Shown: one piece after another, positions 1-8,240 of the stretch
Layout: each line of letters begins with the position of its first letter
Position numbering within the stretch: position 1 is the first letter of the stretch
Origin: an uncultured Christensenella sp.
GTDB taxonomy: Bacteria; Bacillota; Clostridia; Christensenellales; Borkfalkiaceae
DNA: 64,000 nucleotides
Direction of reading: 5' to 3'
NCBI GenBank assembly: GCA_910585785.1
Contig: CAJUEV010000008.1
Location: 20,261-84,260, forward strand
The notes under the pieces: model-generated
Told to the model about the DNA's origin: nothing
Seen by the model: only the letters and a program-made list of their open reading frames with translations
Database searches by the model: none
Position numbers and translations under genes: made by a program

Positions 1-1041
1 ATACGGTATTCCCGTCTGCGCTATCATCATCGTATTTACCGCGGGAAAAATTGCATAAGAAGCCGCTATACCAACGATTGCCGCAATGACAGTCAGCCCC
101 AAAAACTGCAATAAAAGAGAGTAAACGAGTTGCCTCGAAGTATAACCCGTGGCTTTAAAAGCACCGAGATTTTTAATGTTGACTTGAATATAATTGATAA
201 TATTCGATATAATTACCACAAGCGCAATCAAGAGTACGATAAACGCCATTGCGCTTATAATGCTCGAACAAATCATTTGCGAAATGTATCTTGCTTGCAA
301 AACCACGTCATAACAGCAACCTATCATACAAGTATTAGGAAAATGCCCAGAAACGGTTGATTTTAATATAGCTTCATAATTGAGGTTAGTTGATTTGTCG
401 TTCAAACGTACCGAACACAGCGTTGTCTTGGATGCGTAATTCAATTCTTCAAGCTCGGCATACTTATCTGCCGTAAGTATGATTTGAGTTAAAGCGCAGT
501 TATGAGAGCCTAACATTGTGTTGTTGAAGAAGCCGCATATTGTGTACACTACGGGGTGGCTTCCGATAGTTAATTCAATCGTTTTGCCTACGGAATTATC
601 ATTTGACTTATAAAGCATAGGCAAATATACACCGCTCGTAAACTCGCTATCCTCAACGATTTCGGATTTGCCGATTGTGCGCGAAATAGCCGTTTGCTTA
701 TCCATAAAAACAAACTCGCTGTTCATCATTCCGCCGTTATAAGGGAACGTGCCGACCATACGCATACATTTATCTAAACGGTATTCTTTAACGTCGGCGT
801 CTTTTGCAAGTGTTTCGGTTAAAAACCCGTAAACCGTTCCGTCGGTATCGTCTACCGCAAGCGTAACGTGTTCGGCATTGAGTTTATCGTGGTATCTCAA
901 AAAGTTGGCTTTATAGTCCATAGACAACATAAGCCATAGGTTTAAGAGCATAGCCGCAAGCAAAATCAGCACGACGATAGCAGCCGCTTGTCCTTTTGCT
1001 TTCCGCATATTAGAGCGGGCTATAAGAAATAGCTTTCTCAT
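1..1041 (-). CDS. ABC transporter permease, FtsX/MacB-like (partial)
   Basis: The frame is open from an ATG at 1041 to the left edge of the window, 347 codons with no stop, so the C-terminal part is missing. The protein starts with a short basic segment and one hydrophobic helix (about residues 17-38). A soluble extracytoplasmic region of about 200 residues follows, then at least two more membrane helices (about residues 265-290 and 315-340). This is the usual plan of FtsX-like permeases in MacB-type ABC systems. Only one base separates it from the ATPase gene upstream, so the two are cotranscribed and should form one transporter. The exported or sensed substrate is unknown; a link to antimicrobial peptides or cell-wall stress is inferred from the coupled two-component system only. 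Confidence 0.85.
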   Translation of the reverse strand, partial: MRKLFLIARSNMRKAKGQAAAIVVLILLAAMLLNLWLMLSMDYKANFLRYHDKLNAEHVTLAVDDTDGTVYGFLTETLAKDADVKEYRLDKCMRMVGTFPYNGGMMNSEFVFMDKQTAISRTIGKSEIVEDSEFTSGVYLPMLYKSNDNSVGKTIELTIGSHPVVYTICGFFNNTMLGSHNCALTQIILTADKYAELEELNYASKTTLCSVRLNDKSTNLNYEAILKSTVSGHFPNTCMIGCCYDVVLQARYISQMICSSIISAMAFIVLLIALVVIISNIINYIQVNIKNLGAFKATGYTSRQLVYSLLLQFLGLTVIAAIVGIAASYAIFPAVNTMMIAQTGIPY

Positions 1042-1042
1042 T

Positions 1043-1804
1043 TTACCACCCCATATCTTTCAGAAAGGCAGTAAGTTTTTCGTGCCTTGCCGTATCGCCG
1101 TGCGCATATTTGCCTAAATTACATTCGCCGAGAATTACGCCGTCTTTCAAATAGAGAATACGGTTGCCGCGACGTGCGGAACGCATATCGTGAGTAACCA
1201 TTACAACGCTTTGCCCTTGTTCGTTAAACTTTGTAAGCGTGTCTAAAACGTCAAGCCCCGTTTTACTGTTAAGCGCGCCGGTAGGCTCGTCGGCAAACAG
1301 TATTTCGGGGCTATTGATAAGCGCACGGACTATGCCAACCCTTTGCGCTTCGCCGCCCGATATTTGCGTAGGAAATTTCTTTTGCGTTTCTTCGGATATA
1401 TCAACCGCCGCAAACAGTTGCTTTGCTTTTTGTACAAGTGCCTTTTTGTCTTTGTTTACAAGCAACCCTGCGGAAAGTACGTTATCCATAACGCTCATTC
1501 CGTCGATAAGATAAATTTGCTGAAATACAAACCCGCAATGGTCGCGGCGGAATACCGCAAGTCCGTCCTGCGATAAATCCGAAATGACTTTATCCCCGAA
1601 AGTGATAGTACCGAGCGACGGCGTATCCATACCGGAAAGCGCGTATAAAAGCGTTGATTTTCCCGCGCCGCTTGCACCCATAATTACGGTAAAATCGCCC
1701 TGATAAAGTTCCAAATCAATGTTTTTCAGAACGTGTTGCTGTTGTCCCCCGTTAGAGAAAGTCTTGCATAGTTTTTCGGTTTTCAATAAAAGTTGCTGTT
1801 GCAT
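1043..1804 (-). CDS. ABC transporter ATP-binding protein (MacB/LolD type)
   Basis: A 253-residue nucleotide-binding subunit. It has Walker A GASGAGKST near residue 44, a Q-loop in FVFQQIY, the signature SGGEAQR, Walker B EILFADEPTGAL and a switch histidine in VTHD. The LFADEPTGAL form is typical of the MacB/LolD/BceA branch that pairs with FtsX-like permeases, and such a permease follows directly. The start ATG at 1804 has GGAGG at good spacing. The gene lies just downstream of the sensor kinase in the same direction and has its own promoter region carrying repeated TTCTTAAAT elements, so it is probably induced by the adjacent response regulator. The family is certain; the substrate is not. 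Confidence 0.95.
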   Translation of the reverse strand: MQQQLLLKTEKLCKTFSNGGQQQHVLKNIDLELYQGDFTVIMGASGAGKSTLLYALSGMDTPSLGTITFGDKVISDLSQDGLAVFRRDHCGFVFQQIYLIDGMSVMDNVLSAGLLVNKDKKALVQKAKQLFAAVDISEETQKKFPTQISGGEAQRVGIVRALINSPEILFADEPTGALNSKTGLDVLDTLTKFNEQGQSVVMVTHDMRSARRGNRILYLKDGVILGECNLGKYAHGDTARHEKLTAFLKDMGW

Positions 1805-1829
1805 ATAGAAACCTCCTTTTTACACGCTC

Positions 1830-1886
1830 ATTGTACATTTTATAATTCTTAAATGTCTTTAACGATTTCTTAAATATTTCTTAAAT
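1830..1886 (-). promoter_or_regulatory. ABC operon promoter with direct-repeat response regulator sites
   Basis: On the plus strand TTCTTAAAT occurs at 1846-1854, 1867-1875 and 1878-1886; the last two are 11 bp apart. A -10 like TACAAT (minus strand) sits at 1830-1835 with no good -35 hexamer, and the nearest repeat occupies the -35 position. Tandem 11-bp repeats abutting the -10 are the usual arrangement for OmpR/PhoB-family activators. The same half-site forms a palindrome upstream of the response regulator gene. Confidence 0.7.
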
Positions 1887-1946
1887 AAGTTCACAAATTT
1901 TTTGGCGTTCGGCAATGTCGAACGTGCTTTTGCTTGCGCCGTTAAT

Positions 1947-3209
1947 TTATTTTCCGCTTAACGCAAGAGTAACCGTAACTTTCAACCCGCGTTCGCCGTT
2001 TTCCGCTTTCATCTCTCCTCCCATTTCTTTCACAAAGTAGTCTGAAATATACAACCCAAGACCCGCGCCTTCGGTATTTGCGGAGTTGCTTCCGCGCTTA
2101 AATTTTTCTTTTAGTACAGGCAATTCTTCGGGTAAAACACCGCCGCCGTAATCTTCTATAACAACGTCAACGGTGTTTTGGTTTTTTTGCGCCGTTACGA
2201 TAATGTCAGTCTTTGCATACTTATATGAGTTAGCAAAGATATTATCGAATACCTGCTGCAACCTTAAACTATCGGCGTACACCAAACATTCGGGTATATC
2301 GGGAACAGCCGCACGGTGCATATAATCCGCATTTTCAATTAGTGTTTTTACTTGTTTACTGGCTATGTTCGTAGGGGTAACGGTAAGCTGTTGTAATTCT
2401 TCAAGCGTTGCCGTAAACAGATTGGTGACAAGCGTGTTTATTTGGTCGGCTTTGCCAATTATTTGCGCATAGTTTGCTTTGTCCCTTTCATTATCCGAAA
2501 CGGCAAGCCCGACTTCGGAAACGGCTTTAATGCTTGCAACCGGCGTTTTGATATCGTGTGAAAGTTTTGCAACCAGTTCTTTTTTGCTTGCGTTTGCCTG
2601 CGCTTCGGCAATGCGGGCTTTTTTCAGTTCACTGCGCATTATGTCAAAGCTTTCGGTAAACGCGCCGAACAGATTATGCCTGTCCATTTCAAGCGGAATA
2701 TCCAAATTGCCGCCCGCCACCCGCTCTGCAAAGCCTTTTAATTTTCGGAATGGTCTTATTATAGTAAAGTGCATATATACTGCATACCCGATAAAGATTC
2801 CGCCTTGAACGGCTATTGCAACAGACAAAACGATAATTGCCGTTTGCTTTTGCGATTGAAGAGTTTGCGCACCGTCGTTAAAAACAATCACCTTGCCGAC
2901 TGCGGTATCGTCAATTGTAATATCGAGTATCGTATCTCTATGCGTGATTGCCGCGTTTACGCTTTCGGAAAGTCCCGATTTTGTTTTGTATAGGAGATTG
3001 CCGTTTTCGTCTAAAATAACGTAGTCGAGAGCGGTAGTATTTTTATGTTGTTCCAAAGCATTAAAATCTTCCGTTACCGATTGCATAACTTCGTTTACGG
3101 CAACCGAATCTTGTGAGAAGTCGGGCGTTTGCATGGCAAAGACGATAAGCGTAATAATTTCGGCAATAAGTACGAGAAGAACACCGATTAAAAAGGCTTG
3201 CTTTTTCAT
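1947..3209 (-). CDS. Sensor histidine kinase of the two-component system
   Basis: A 420-residue membrane kinase. TM1 is at about residues 5-26, an extracytoplasmic sensor of about 95 residues follows, TM2 is at about 122-147 and HAMP at about 150-200. The phosphoacceptor His218 lies in LSHDIKTP. The ATPase domain has the N box (DNIFANSYKYA), G1 (DYGGGV) and G2 (GAGLGLYI). The large sensor domain separates it from the short intramembrane BceS type. The ATG overlaps the response regulator stop by four bases (ATGA) and has GGGAGG upstream, so the two are translationally coupled. It should phosphorylate that regulator and so control the ABC genes downstream. The signal is unknown. Confidence 0.95.
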   Translation of the reverse strand: MKKQAFLIGVLLVLIAEIITLIVFAMQTPDFSQDSVAVNEVMQSVTEDFNALEQHKNTTALDYVILDENGNLLYKTKSGLSESVNAAITHRDTILDITIDDTAVGKVIVFNDGAQTLQSQKQTAIIVLSVAIAVQGGIFIGYAVYMHFTIIRPFRKLKGFAERVAGGNLDIPLEMDRHNLFGAFTESFDIMRSELKKARIAEAQANASKKELVAKLSHDIKTPVASIKAVSEVGLAVSDNERDKANYAQIIGKADQINTLVTNLFTATLEELQQLTVTPTNIASKQVKTLIENADYMHRAAVPDIPECLVYADSLRLQQVFDNIFANSYKYAKTDIIVTAQKNQNTVDVVIEDYGGGVLPEELPVLKEKFKRGSNSANTEGAGLGLYISDYFVKEMGGEMKAENGERGLKVTVTLALSGK

Positions 3210-3886
3210 TCATTACCTCCCGTAAATTTGTAACCGTCACCCCAAACGGTTACAATGTATTTCGGCTCGTTGGGGTTGCTTTCAATGGCTTCGCGCAATC
3301 TGCGGATATGCACGTTAAGCGTGCCGTCGCCGGTAAACTTATCTTCCCATACCTTTTCAAATAACTCGTTTTTTGAAATTACCTTGTCCTTATTTTCTAT
3401 AAGATACGCAAGCAATTTAAACTCTAACGCGGTCAGTTTTACGCGATTGCCCCCCGCATATACCTGTTTCAACGCAAAATCTACCGTCAAATATCCGTCC
3501 GAATATTCGGCAGTAGCGGCTTGTCCGTACCGCTTTAACACGGCTTTCACTTTGGCAAGAAGAACGCCAAGCGAATACGGTTTTTGAACGTAATCGTCGC
3601 CGCCGATATTGAGAGCGATTATCTTGTCGTCGTCGCTTGTCCGCGCGGAAATAAAAAGTATGGGAATATTCGTCTTTTCCCGAAGTTCCTTACATAAATC
3701 GAAACCGCTTCCGTCGCCCAAGTTTATGTCAAGCAAAATAAGTTCGGCTGTGTTATCTTTTAAAAATTCACGACAGCCGTCAACGCCGTATACGGCAACC
3801 GCAGTTACGCCGAAAAGATTAAAATATTCCGCCGTACTGTCCGCAAGTACTTTTTCGTCGTCAATGATAAGGCAATTATATTTCAT
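3206..3886 (-). CDS. OmpR-family response regulator
   Basis: A 226-residue regulator with an N-terminal receiver domain and a C-terminal winged helix. The acidic pocket is DD at 9-10, the phosphorylation site is Asp53 in LLDINLG, and the conserved Lys lies in VQKPYS. The DNA-binding domain shows LTALEFKLLAYLIEN and the recognition region TLNVHIRRLREAI. It is the first gene of the minus-strand operon with the kinase. A TTTAAGAA palindrome lies directly upstream and related direct repeats precede the ABC genes, so positive autoregulation and control of the transporter are likely. Family is certain, regulon is inferred. Confidence 0.96.
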   Translation of the reverse strand: MKYNCLIIDDEKVLADSTAEYFNLFGVTAVAVYGVDGCREFLKDNTAELILLDINLGDGSGFDLCKELREKTNIPILFISARTSDDDKIIALNIGGDDYVQKPYSLGVLLAKVKAVLKRYGQAATAEYSDGYLTVDFALKQVYAGGNRVKLTALEFKLLAYLIENKDKVISKNELFEKVWEDKFTGDGTLNVHIRRLREAIESNPNEPKYIVTVWGDGYKFTGGNE

Positions 3887-3903
3887 ACCGCACCTCCGTA
3901 TTG

Positions 3904-3947
3904 ATTATACCACTTTTCAAGGCATAAATCTTTAAGAATTTCTTAAA
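3904..3947 (-). promoter_or_regulatory. Response regulator promoter with TTTAAGAA palindrome
   Basis: A perfect TATAAT -10 (minus strand) is at 3904-3909. Its -35 position carries no TTGACA but overlaps the 17-bp palindrome TTTAAGAATTTCTTAAA at 3931-3947. An activator site replacing the -35 suggests autoregulation by the OmpR-type protein encoded downstream; the half-site is the same as in the ABC operon promoter. Confidence 0.65.
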
Positions 3948-4171
3948 TTATTGCTTTTAACAAAACTGTTTATTTTACTGCTAATGACAGTTTTATCTGC
4001 CGTATATGATAGAAAAAATTGTCTTGCTTTACGCCCGATAGTTTCAACGCCGTTTTGCTTGGCAAGCCGTATTTCGTCCGCTTGGCGTTCGCGTATGTTT
4101 GCCCGCTCGTTTTCGGCAACGAAAGACAGCACTTGCAAGACAATGTCAGAAATGAATTTACCGACAATTGT
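3932..4171 (-). pseudogene. Serine recombinase (resolvase/invertase) remnant
   Basis: The minus-strand translation contains an unmistakable piece of the serine resolvase catalytic domain: TIVGKFISDIVLQVLSF followed by VAENERANIRERQADEI and RLAKQNGV. This is the C-terminal end of the catalytic domain, including the long E helix. There is no N-terminal part with the active-site serine, and the DNA-binding domain is degenerate: the frame runs into unrelated codons and stops at 3932. At its upstream end, at 4171/4172, it meets plus-strand coding sequence of a different family. It is a dead fragment, evidence of a former mobile element or phase-variation invertase here. Confidence 0.8.
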
Positions 4172-4333
4172 TTCGGCGAGAGCGCTTTCTCTTATTGCAG
4201 TAGACTTACAAGTATATCATTTAACGGCACAATGGCGCAATGGAACGCTATTGAAAAAAACGATTATTGGAACGTAGATACGGGCAACTACACCATTCAC
4301 TGCACTGACGGCGATATAGCAAAAGATAATTAA
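4172..4333 (+). pseudogene. BspA-type leucine-rich repeat protein remnant (C-terminal end)
   Basis: About 53 codons ending in TAA at 4331-4333 encode FGESAFSYCSRLTSISF, then NGTMAQWNAIEKND and a tail with YTIHCTDGDI. This is the terminal repeat and closing motif of BspA-like (LRR_5) surface proteins of gut bacteria. No start codon, signal peptide or earlier repeats remain. Upstream the same frame runs antisense through the recombinase remnant, so the LRR gene was truncated by recombination at about 4171. Identification rests on the GT.AQWNAI and IHCTDG signatures. Confidence 0.75.
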
Positions 4334-4370
4334 CTTTCCGAACGGCATAAACGGAGAAAAGCATAAACCA

Positions 4371-4400
4371 AAAAACACCACGAAACTTCGTGGTGTTTTT
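4371..4400 (-). terminator. Intrinsic terminator of tRNA-Ser
   Basis: A 13-bp stem with a four-base loop, followed on the minus strand by a run of six T. It begins a few bases after the tRNA CCA end. The stem is A/T-flanked on both sides, so it could act in both directions. Confidence 0.85.
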
Positions 4401-4403
4401 TGG

Positions 4404-4494
4404 TGGCGCGGAAGGAGGGATTTGAACCCTCGCTGCGGTTTCCCGCACTACTCCCTTAGCAGGGGAGCCCCTTGAGCCACTTGGGTACTTCCGC
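4404..4494 (-). tRNA. tRNA-Ser (anticodon GCT)
   Basis: A 91-nt class II tRNA with CCA encoded. The acceptor stem GCGGAAG/CTTCCGC is perfect and the discriminator base is G. The anticodon stem CTCCC/GGGAG holds the loop CTGCTAA, giving GCT, which reads AGC and AGU. The long variable arm (GTGCGGGAAACCGC) is typical of serine tRNAs. The T arm is GAGGG-TTCAAAT-CCCTC. A consensus promoter and an intrinsic terminator flank it, so it is a single-gene unit. Confidence 0.97.
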
Positions 4495-4557
4495 AATCGG
4501 TGCAAAAACCGCGGCTCTGCTCGGTCATTGCGTTACCTAAATATTTAAAGCCTACAT

Positions 4558-4586
4558 ACTATATCATAATTTTACGGCTTTGTCAA
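4558..4586 (-). promoter_or_regulatory. Promoter of tRNA-Ser
   Basis: On the minus strand TTGACA (4581-4586) and TATAGT (4558-4563) are separated by 17 bp, about 60 bp upstream of the tRNA 5' end. Confidence 0.8.
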
Positions 4587-4676
4587 AACTTTAATTCACG
4601 GTTTTTGCAAATTTACGGCAACATTTTTAGGCTGTCGCGCGGTTAATTGCTTCCCGCGCACAAAAATTTTGCAACG

Positions 4677-5453
4677 TCAAAACCCCATTTCAGCAAGTTC
4701 GCAGCATAAATTGACGTAAAACGCGTAAATCTTTTCCCTTTTCTTTTTCCCCGCCATAAAATCGACGATTTCGCTATGAGAAACCGAGCCTTCCGTACAA
4801 TTGCCGCGGTAATTGCCGAATTTGGCGGACTCTACCGAAACGACTCCGTCGGTAAAATCATTTTCAAACTTCTTCGAAAAAATATACGGCACGCCCATCA
4901 CAAAATCGTCGCGGCTGCGCGCCATTGCGGAAGAATAGCTTTGGCAATAAACTTTGTCCGAAAAATTTAGCACGTCTTCCGCAAAAAAGCCAGACTGCAA
5001 CTGCTCGCACACCTTTAACGAATCGGGGTGTTTATCGCCGAACACGCGATAGCACGTATTCACCCAAAACGCAATAAACTTTTTTATCGGCTTGGGAAAA
5101 CCGAGAATTTTTGTGGCGATTTGCGAGCCCTTATGCGGGGTGCAAAGGGTGGTAAGCGATGCGACTTTGTCCTGCATACCAAGCCGCTCAATCATATATT
5201 TTGCGTCCAACCCGCCCTTAGAGTGCGCGATAATATTCACTTTTTCGGCGTTTTCCGACGATAAAATATCCAACACGTCCGCTTTCAACTGCTCGGCATT
5301 GTTTTCTATCGTCCCGAATCCGTCCGTTTTGCTTGTATACACGCGGCAGCCTTCTGCCTTCAAAATTTTTTCTATTTTTCCGAAGGCCCTGAAAAATTTG
5401 AAATCCTTCAAAATTATGCCGTGCGCAAGTACGACAGGATATTTTGTTTTCAC
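4677..5453 (-). CDS. Lipase/esterase-like alpha/beta hydrolase
   Basis: A 258-residue cytoplasmic protein with no signal peptide. It opens with the oxyanion-hole strand YPVVLAHGI and has the nucleophile elbow AHSKGG with Ser78, the triacylglycerol lipase (LipA) form of G-x-S-x-G with Ala in the first position. A likely acid lies in NDFTDGVVSVESA and a likely base in SVSHSEIVDF, the usual order of the lipase triad. Start: GTG at 5453, with GGAG before it; it overlaps the upstream aminotransferase stop as GTGA. It is the last gene of a DUF3737-MalY-lipase unit. The substrate is unknown; an intracellular lipid or short ester is possible. Confidence 0.85.
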   Translation of the reverse strand: MKTKYPVVLAHGIILKDFKFFRAFGKIEKILKAEGCRVYTSKTDGFGTIENNAEQLKADVLDILSSENAEKVNIIAHSKGGLDAKYMIERLGMQDKVASLTTLCTPHKGSQIATKILGFPKPIKKFIAFWVNTCYRVFGDKHPDSLKVCEQLQSGFFAEDVLNFSDKVYCQSYSSAMARSRDDFVMGVPYIFSKKFENDFTDGVVSVESAKFGNYRGNCTEGSVSHSEIVDFMAGKKKREKIYAFYVNLCCELAEMGF

Positions 5454-6625
5454 TTTTTCTCCGTTTTCAAATATTCGCTTACGCCTTTTGCAAAGCGGTT
5501 TAGCCCGTCTTTAAGCGTTTGCATAGGGCACGCCGCGTTTATACGCACAAAAGTTTTGCCGTTGCCGCGATATTGGTTGCCCGCCGTAATATACAGCCCC
5601 GTCCTTTCGCGAATAAATCCGCACAAACTTTCCGCGTCCGCGGTAACCGCCGTGCAATCAATCCACAAAAGATAGGTTGCCTCCGCCTTGACAAGTTTTG
5701 TCTGCGGCAAATTCTCCTTTAAAAATTTTTCCGCAAAAGCGCGGTTTTTAAACAGGTATTCGCGCAAACCGTCCAGCCAGTCGCCGCCCTCGGTAAGCGC
5801 CGCCACCGTTGCGTCCACGGCAAAAGCGTTGGGCTCCGCCACCTCGTCGCTGTTTAGCCCGCGAAAAACTTTATTGCGCAAATTTTCGTCTGCAACGAAA
5901 ACCGCAGCGGACTGCAATCCCGCAAGGTTAAACGCCTTGCTTGCGGCAACGCAGTTAATGCTTATTTGCCTGCATTCTTCCGAAGCGGCGGCAAACGGTG
6001 TATAGGCGCAATCCGGCGCTGTAAGGTCGCAATGAATTTCGTCCGAAAGCACGGTAACGCCGTATTTTTTGCACAGCGCGCCTATTCTTGCAAGTTCGTC
6101 GGCAGTAGGCACCTTGCCCGCGGGATTGAGCGGGTTGCACAAAATCATCATTGTGGTCAGCGGGTCGGCAAGCTTTTTTTCCAAATCTTCAAAGTCGAAA
6201 AAGTATTTTTCGCCGTCGTATCCAAGCCTGTTTTCCAAAACGTGCCTGCCCGCGTTTTCAACCGAATGAAAAAAAATATCGTAAACGGGCGTCTGCAAAA
6301 CTACGTTGTCTCCGTGGTTGGTAACGCGCTTAACCGCGCTTGAAATTGCGGGAATAACCCCCGTGCAAAAACTAAGCCACTCCCTTTTTATTTCGATGTT
6401 ATGGCGGGACTTCCCCCAGCCTATAATTGCGTTGTACCACTCGTCGGGAACGATTTGGTAGCCGAATATGCCCTGTTTAAGCTTGTTTTCAAGCGCGCGA
6501 ATAACGGCGGGCGCGGCTTTAAAGTCCATATCCGCAACCCACATAGGCAACTCGTTTTCAGCCACGTCCCATTTAAGCGAGTTTGTGTTGCGCCTTTGCG
6601 CAGGCTCGTCAAAACAATATTTCAC
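5450..6625 (-). CDS. MalY/PatB family PLP-dependent aminotransferase (C-S beta-lyase)
   Basis: A fold-type I PLP enzyme. It has the family signatures LPMWVADMDF near the N-terminus, NPLNPAGKV, the PLP-hydroxyl contact SDEIHCDL and the Schiff-base lysine in NCVAASKAFNLAGLQ. MalY/PatB proteins cleave cystathionine or cysteine to pyruvate and ammonia and sometimes act as regulators. An ATG exists at 6643, but it has no Shine-Dalgarno. The GTG at 6625 has GGAG eight bases upstream and forms a GTGA overlap with the DUF3737 stop, the same coupling used for the next gene, so I chose 6625 (391 residues, normal family size). Function at family level is secure. Confidence 0.93.
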   Translation of the reverse strand: MKYCFDEPAQRRNTNSLKWDVAENELPMWVADMDFKAAPAVIRALENKLKQGIFGYQIVPDEWYNAIIGWGKSRHNIEIKREWLSFCTGVIPAISSAVKRVTNHGDNVVLQTPVYDIFFHSVENAGRHVLENRLGYDGEKYFFDFEDLEKKLADPLTTMMILCNPLNPAGKVPTADELARIGALCKKYGVTVLSDEIHCDLTAPDCAYTPFAAASEECRQISINCVAASKAFNLAGLQSAAVFVADENLRNKVFRGLNSDEVAEPNAFAVDATVAALTEGGDWLDGLREYLFKNRAFAEKFLKENLPQTKLVKAEATYLLWIDCTAVTADAESLCGFIRERTGLYITAGNQYRGNGKTFVRINAACPMQTLKDGLNRFAKGVSEYLKTEKK

Positions 6626-7470
6626 GACGCTTTCTCCGTACATATTATTTGCGTTGCGTCGGGGTCAACCCTGTCCGCCTCTACTATAAGTTCGCCTATG
6701 CCGTCCGCGGTAATTTTTCCGCCCGCGGGATTTTTTATGCTGTCTACGGCGCCGCATATGTCCGCGTCAACGGTGGAATATTCGAACGCAAGCGTGGTGT
6801 TTAAAAGTTTGCAATTTATTAGTTTAAGATTTTTTATGTAGCAAAGCCCCTGCAAACTTTCAAGCGTGCAGTTTATAAAAGTCATATTCTCGGAATTCCA
6901 GCCTAAGTATTCGCCTGAAATATAAGAGTCGAACACTGTCACGTTTTTGCTGTTCCAAAAACTGTCTTTGGACATAAGACGAGAGTTGCGCACAACTACG
7001 TTTTCCGCTCCGTCAAAGCAATAGTCGCCGGTTAATTCAAGATTTTCCGCGTCCACGTTTTTGCAATTCATAGCGAAGTATGCGCCGTTTGCGGTCACGT
7101 TTTTAAGTTTAACTTCGCTGCAATTCCACAAAGTTTCGGCGGCGTCGGGCATTGTAATATTTTCCAAAACCAAATATCTGCACCGGCGGAAAGTTTTGGG
7201 CGCCAGAATAACGCAGTCCGTAAAACGCGCGTTTTCGGTGTACCATACGCCCGCGCGCGCCGTTTCTGTCAGGCGGCAATTTTCAACGCAAACGTTTTTA
7301 GAGTACCACACGGGGTACTTCCATCTGAATTCGCTGTTTAAAAGTTTTATGTCGGCGCACTCCTTCAACGGAGATTCACCGTCCTTGAAAACGCAGTCCG
7401 TTATAAGCGTATCCCGCGCAAAAAACAGCGCGCGTTCGCCCGTCAGCGTCTTTTTTGAAATTTCTGTCAT
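6622..7470 (-). CDS. DUF3737 family right-handed beta-helix protein
   Basis: A 282-residue protein made of repeated short strands such as LENITMPDAAETLWNCSEVK, VKLKNVTANGAYFAMNCKNV and VTVFDSYISGEYLGWNSENM. The repeats have a pectate-lyase-like beta-helix ladder with recurrent W-x-S/C and N-C steps. This is the DUF3737 family. There is no signal peptide, so it is probably cytoplasmic. AAGGAG precedes the ATG at good distance. The gene leads a unit with MalY/PatB and a lipase, each joined by a four-base overlap. No activity is established for the family; coupling to a PLP lyase hints at sulfur amino acid or wall-precursor metabolism, but this is inference. Confidence 0.85.
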   Translation of the reverse strand: MTEISKKTLTGERALFFARDTLITDCVFKDGESPLKECADIKLLNSEFRWKYPVWYSKNVCVENCRLTETARAGVWYTENARFTDCVILAPKTFRRCRYLVLENITMPDAAETLWNCSEVKLKNVTANGAYFAMNCKNVDAENLELTGDYCFDGAENVVVRNSRLMSKDSFWNSKNVTVFDSYISGEYLGWNSENMTFINCTLESLQGLCYIKNLKLINCKLLNTTLAFEYSTVDADICGAVDSIKNPAGGKITADGIGELIVEADRVDPDATQIICTEKAS

Positions 7471-7574
7471 TAAAAATTCTCCTTATCTTCGCGTAAATTC
7501 AAGTCGTTATGCAGTCGGCAAAATATCTATACCGACAATTATAATTATAACCCGCTGCGACAGGCGCAAAACAC

Positions 7575-8048
7575 TTATTGCTCGCGCGAGCATTTTTCCG
7601 CGTCTATCGCAAGCGTAAACATAAGCGCGTAAAGCGCGTTCGCAGGGTCGGTAACGTCAATAACGTACGTGTCGGTAAAGTTGAAAATTTGTTTGCTTAC
7701 GGTTGCAACCGTCTTGCCGTCGGCGCCGTAAATTGCGTAATCCCAGCCCAAAAAGTCGCCTTCAACCGTCCAGCCCTTAAAGTCCAGCTGGTAAGAATGC
7801 CGCCACAGGGCAAACCTCTTTTTTAGCGCGCCTATAAAATTTCCCTTTTCATACAGTTCAAAACGGGGCAAAAACGTAAAAACCGTTTCTTTCACCGTGC
7901 CAACGTTCACGCCGAACGCGTCGTAAATCTGCAATTTATGCCCCCAGGACAATTGCCCGTTGACGGTGAAAACCACCGCCCCGCTTTTATCGTAAATATC
8001 GTAACTGTCAAACCACGAAAAAAATCTCTGCTTAAATAAAAGTTCCAT
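7575..8048 (-). CDS. LURP-one-related (YxjI-like) protein
   Basis: A 157-residue beta-rich protein beginning MELLFKQRFFSWFDSYDIYD. It shows the LURP-one/Tubby-like pattern: a repeated Y-D-x-x-G-x-x-V-F/G-x-V unit (YDKSGAVVFTV, YDAFGVNVGTV, YGADGKTVATV) and DTYVIDV near the end. An upstream ATG at 8066 is in frame, but AGGAG sits five bases before 8048, which I take as the start. The family in bacteria has no proven function; the fold resembles phospholipid-scramblase-like domains. It stands alone between two unrelated genes. Confidence 0.75.
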   Translation of the reverse strand: MELLFKQRFFSWFDSYDIYDKSGAVVFTVNGQLSWGHKLQIYDAFGVNVGTVKETVFTFLPRFELYEKGNFIGALKKRFALWRHSYQLDFKGWTVEGDFLGWDYAIYGADGKTVATVSKQIFNFTDTYVIDVTDPANALYALMFTLAIDAEKCSREQ

Positions 8049-8194
8049 CTTCTCTCCTCGGCGCAACTTGGCGCGCGGCGGCGTTGCAAACGCTTCTTCC
8101 TGTATCCGCGCGTTTAATTACACAAATATTTTATCACGTTTTCGGCTTGCCGTCAACAAGCGAAAAAATTGCGTATTTTAAGTTTTTATATTAT

Positions 8195-8240
8195 CGAACG
8201 CGCTTTTTTGCAGCATATTACGGGGGCAATTAAAAAACCG
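8195..8240 (+). repeat. Interspersed repeat, copy 1 (plus orientation)
   Basis: Contains the core CATATTACGGGGGCAATT followed by AAAAAA and preceded by AACGCGC plus a T-run. The same roughly 40-bp pattern occurs at 18284-18330, 38050-38093 and 62332-62381 on the minus strand. Here no gene starts after it; it runs into the hairpin at 8232-8257. Confidence 0.7.

Noticed and set aside
4371..4400. Attachment site next to tRNA-Ser
   Set aside because: The sequence is a simple terminator hairpin and no repeat of the tRNA 3' end was found nearby.
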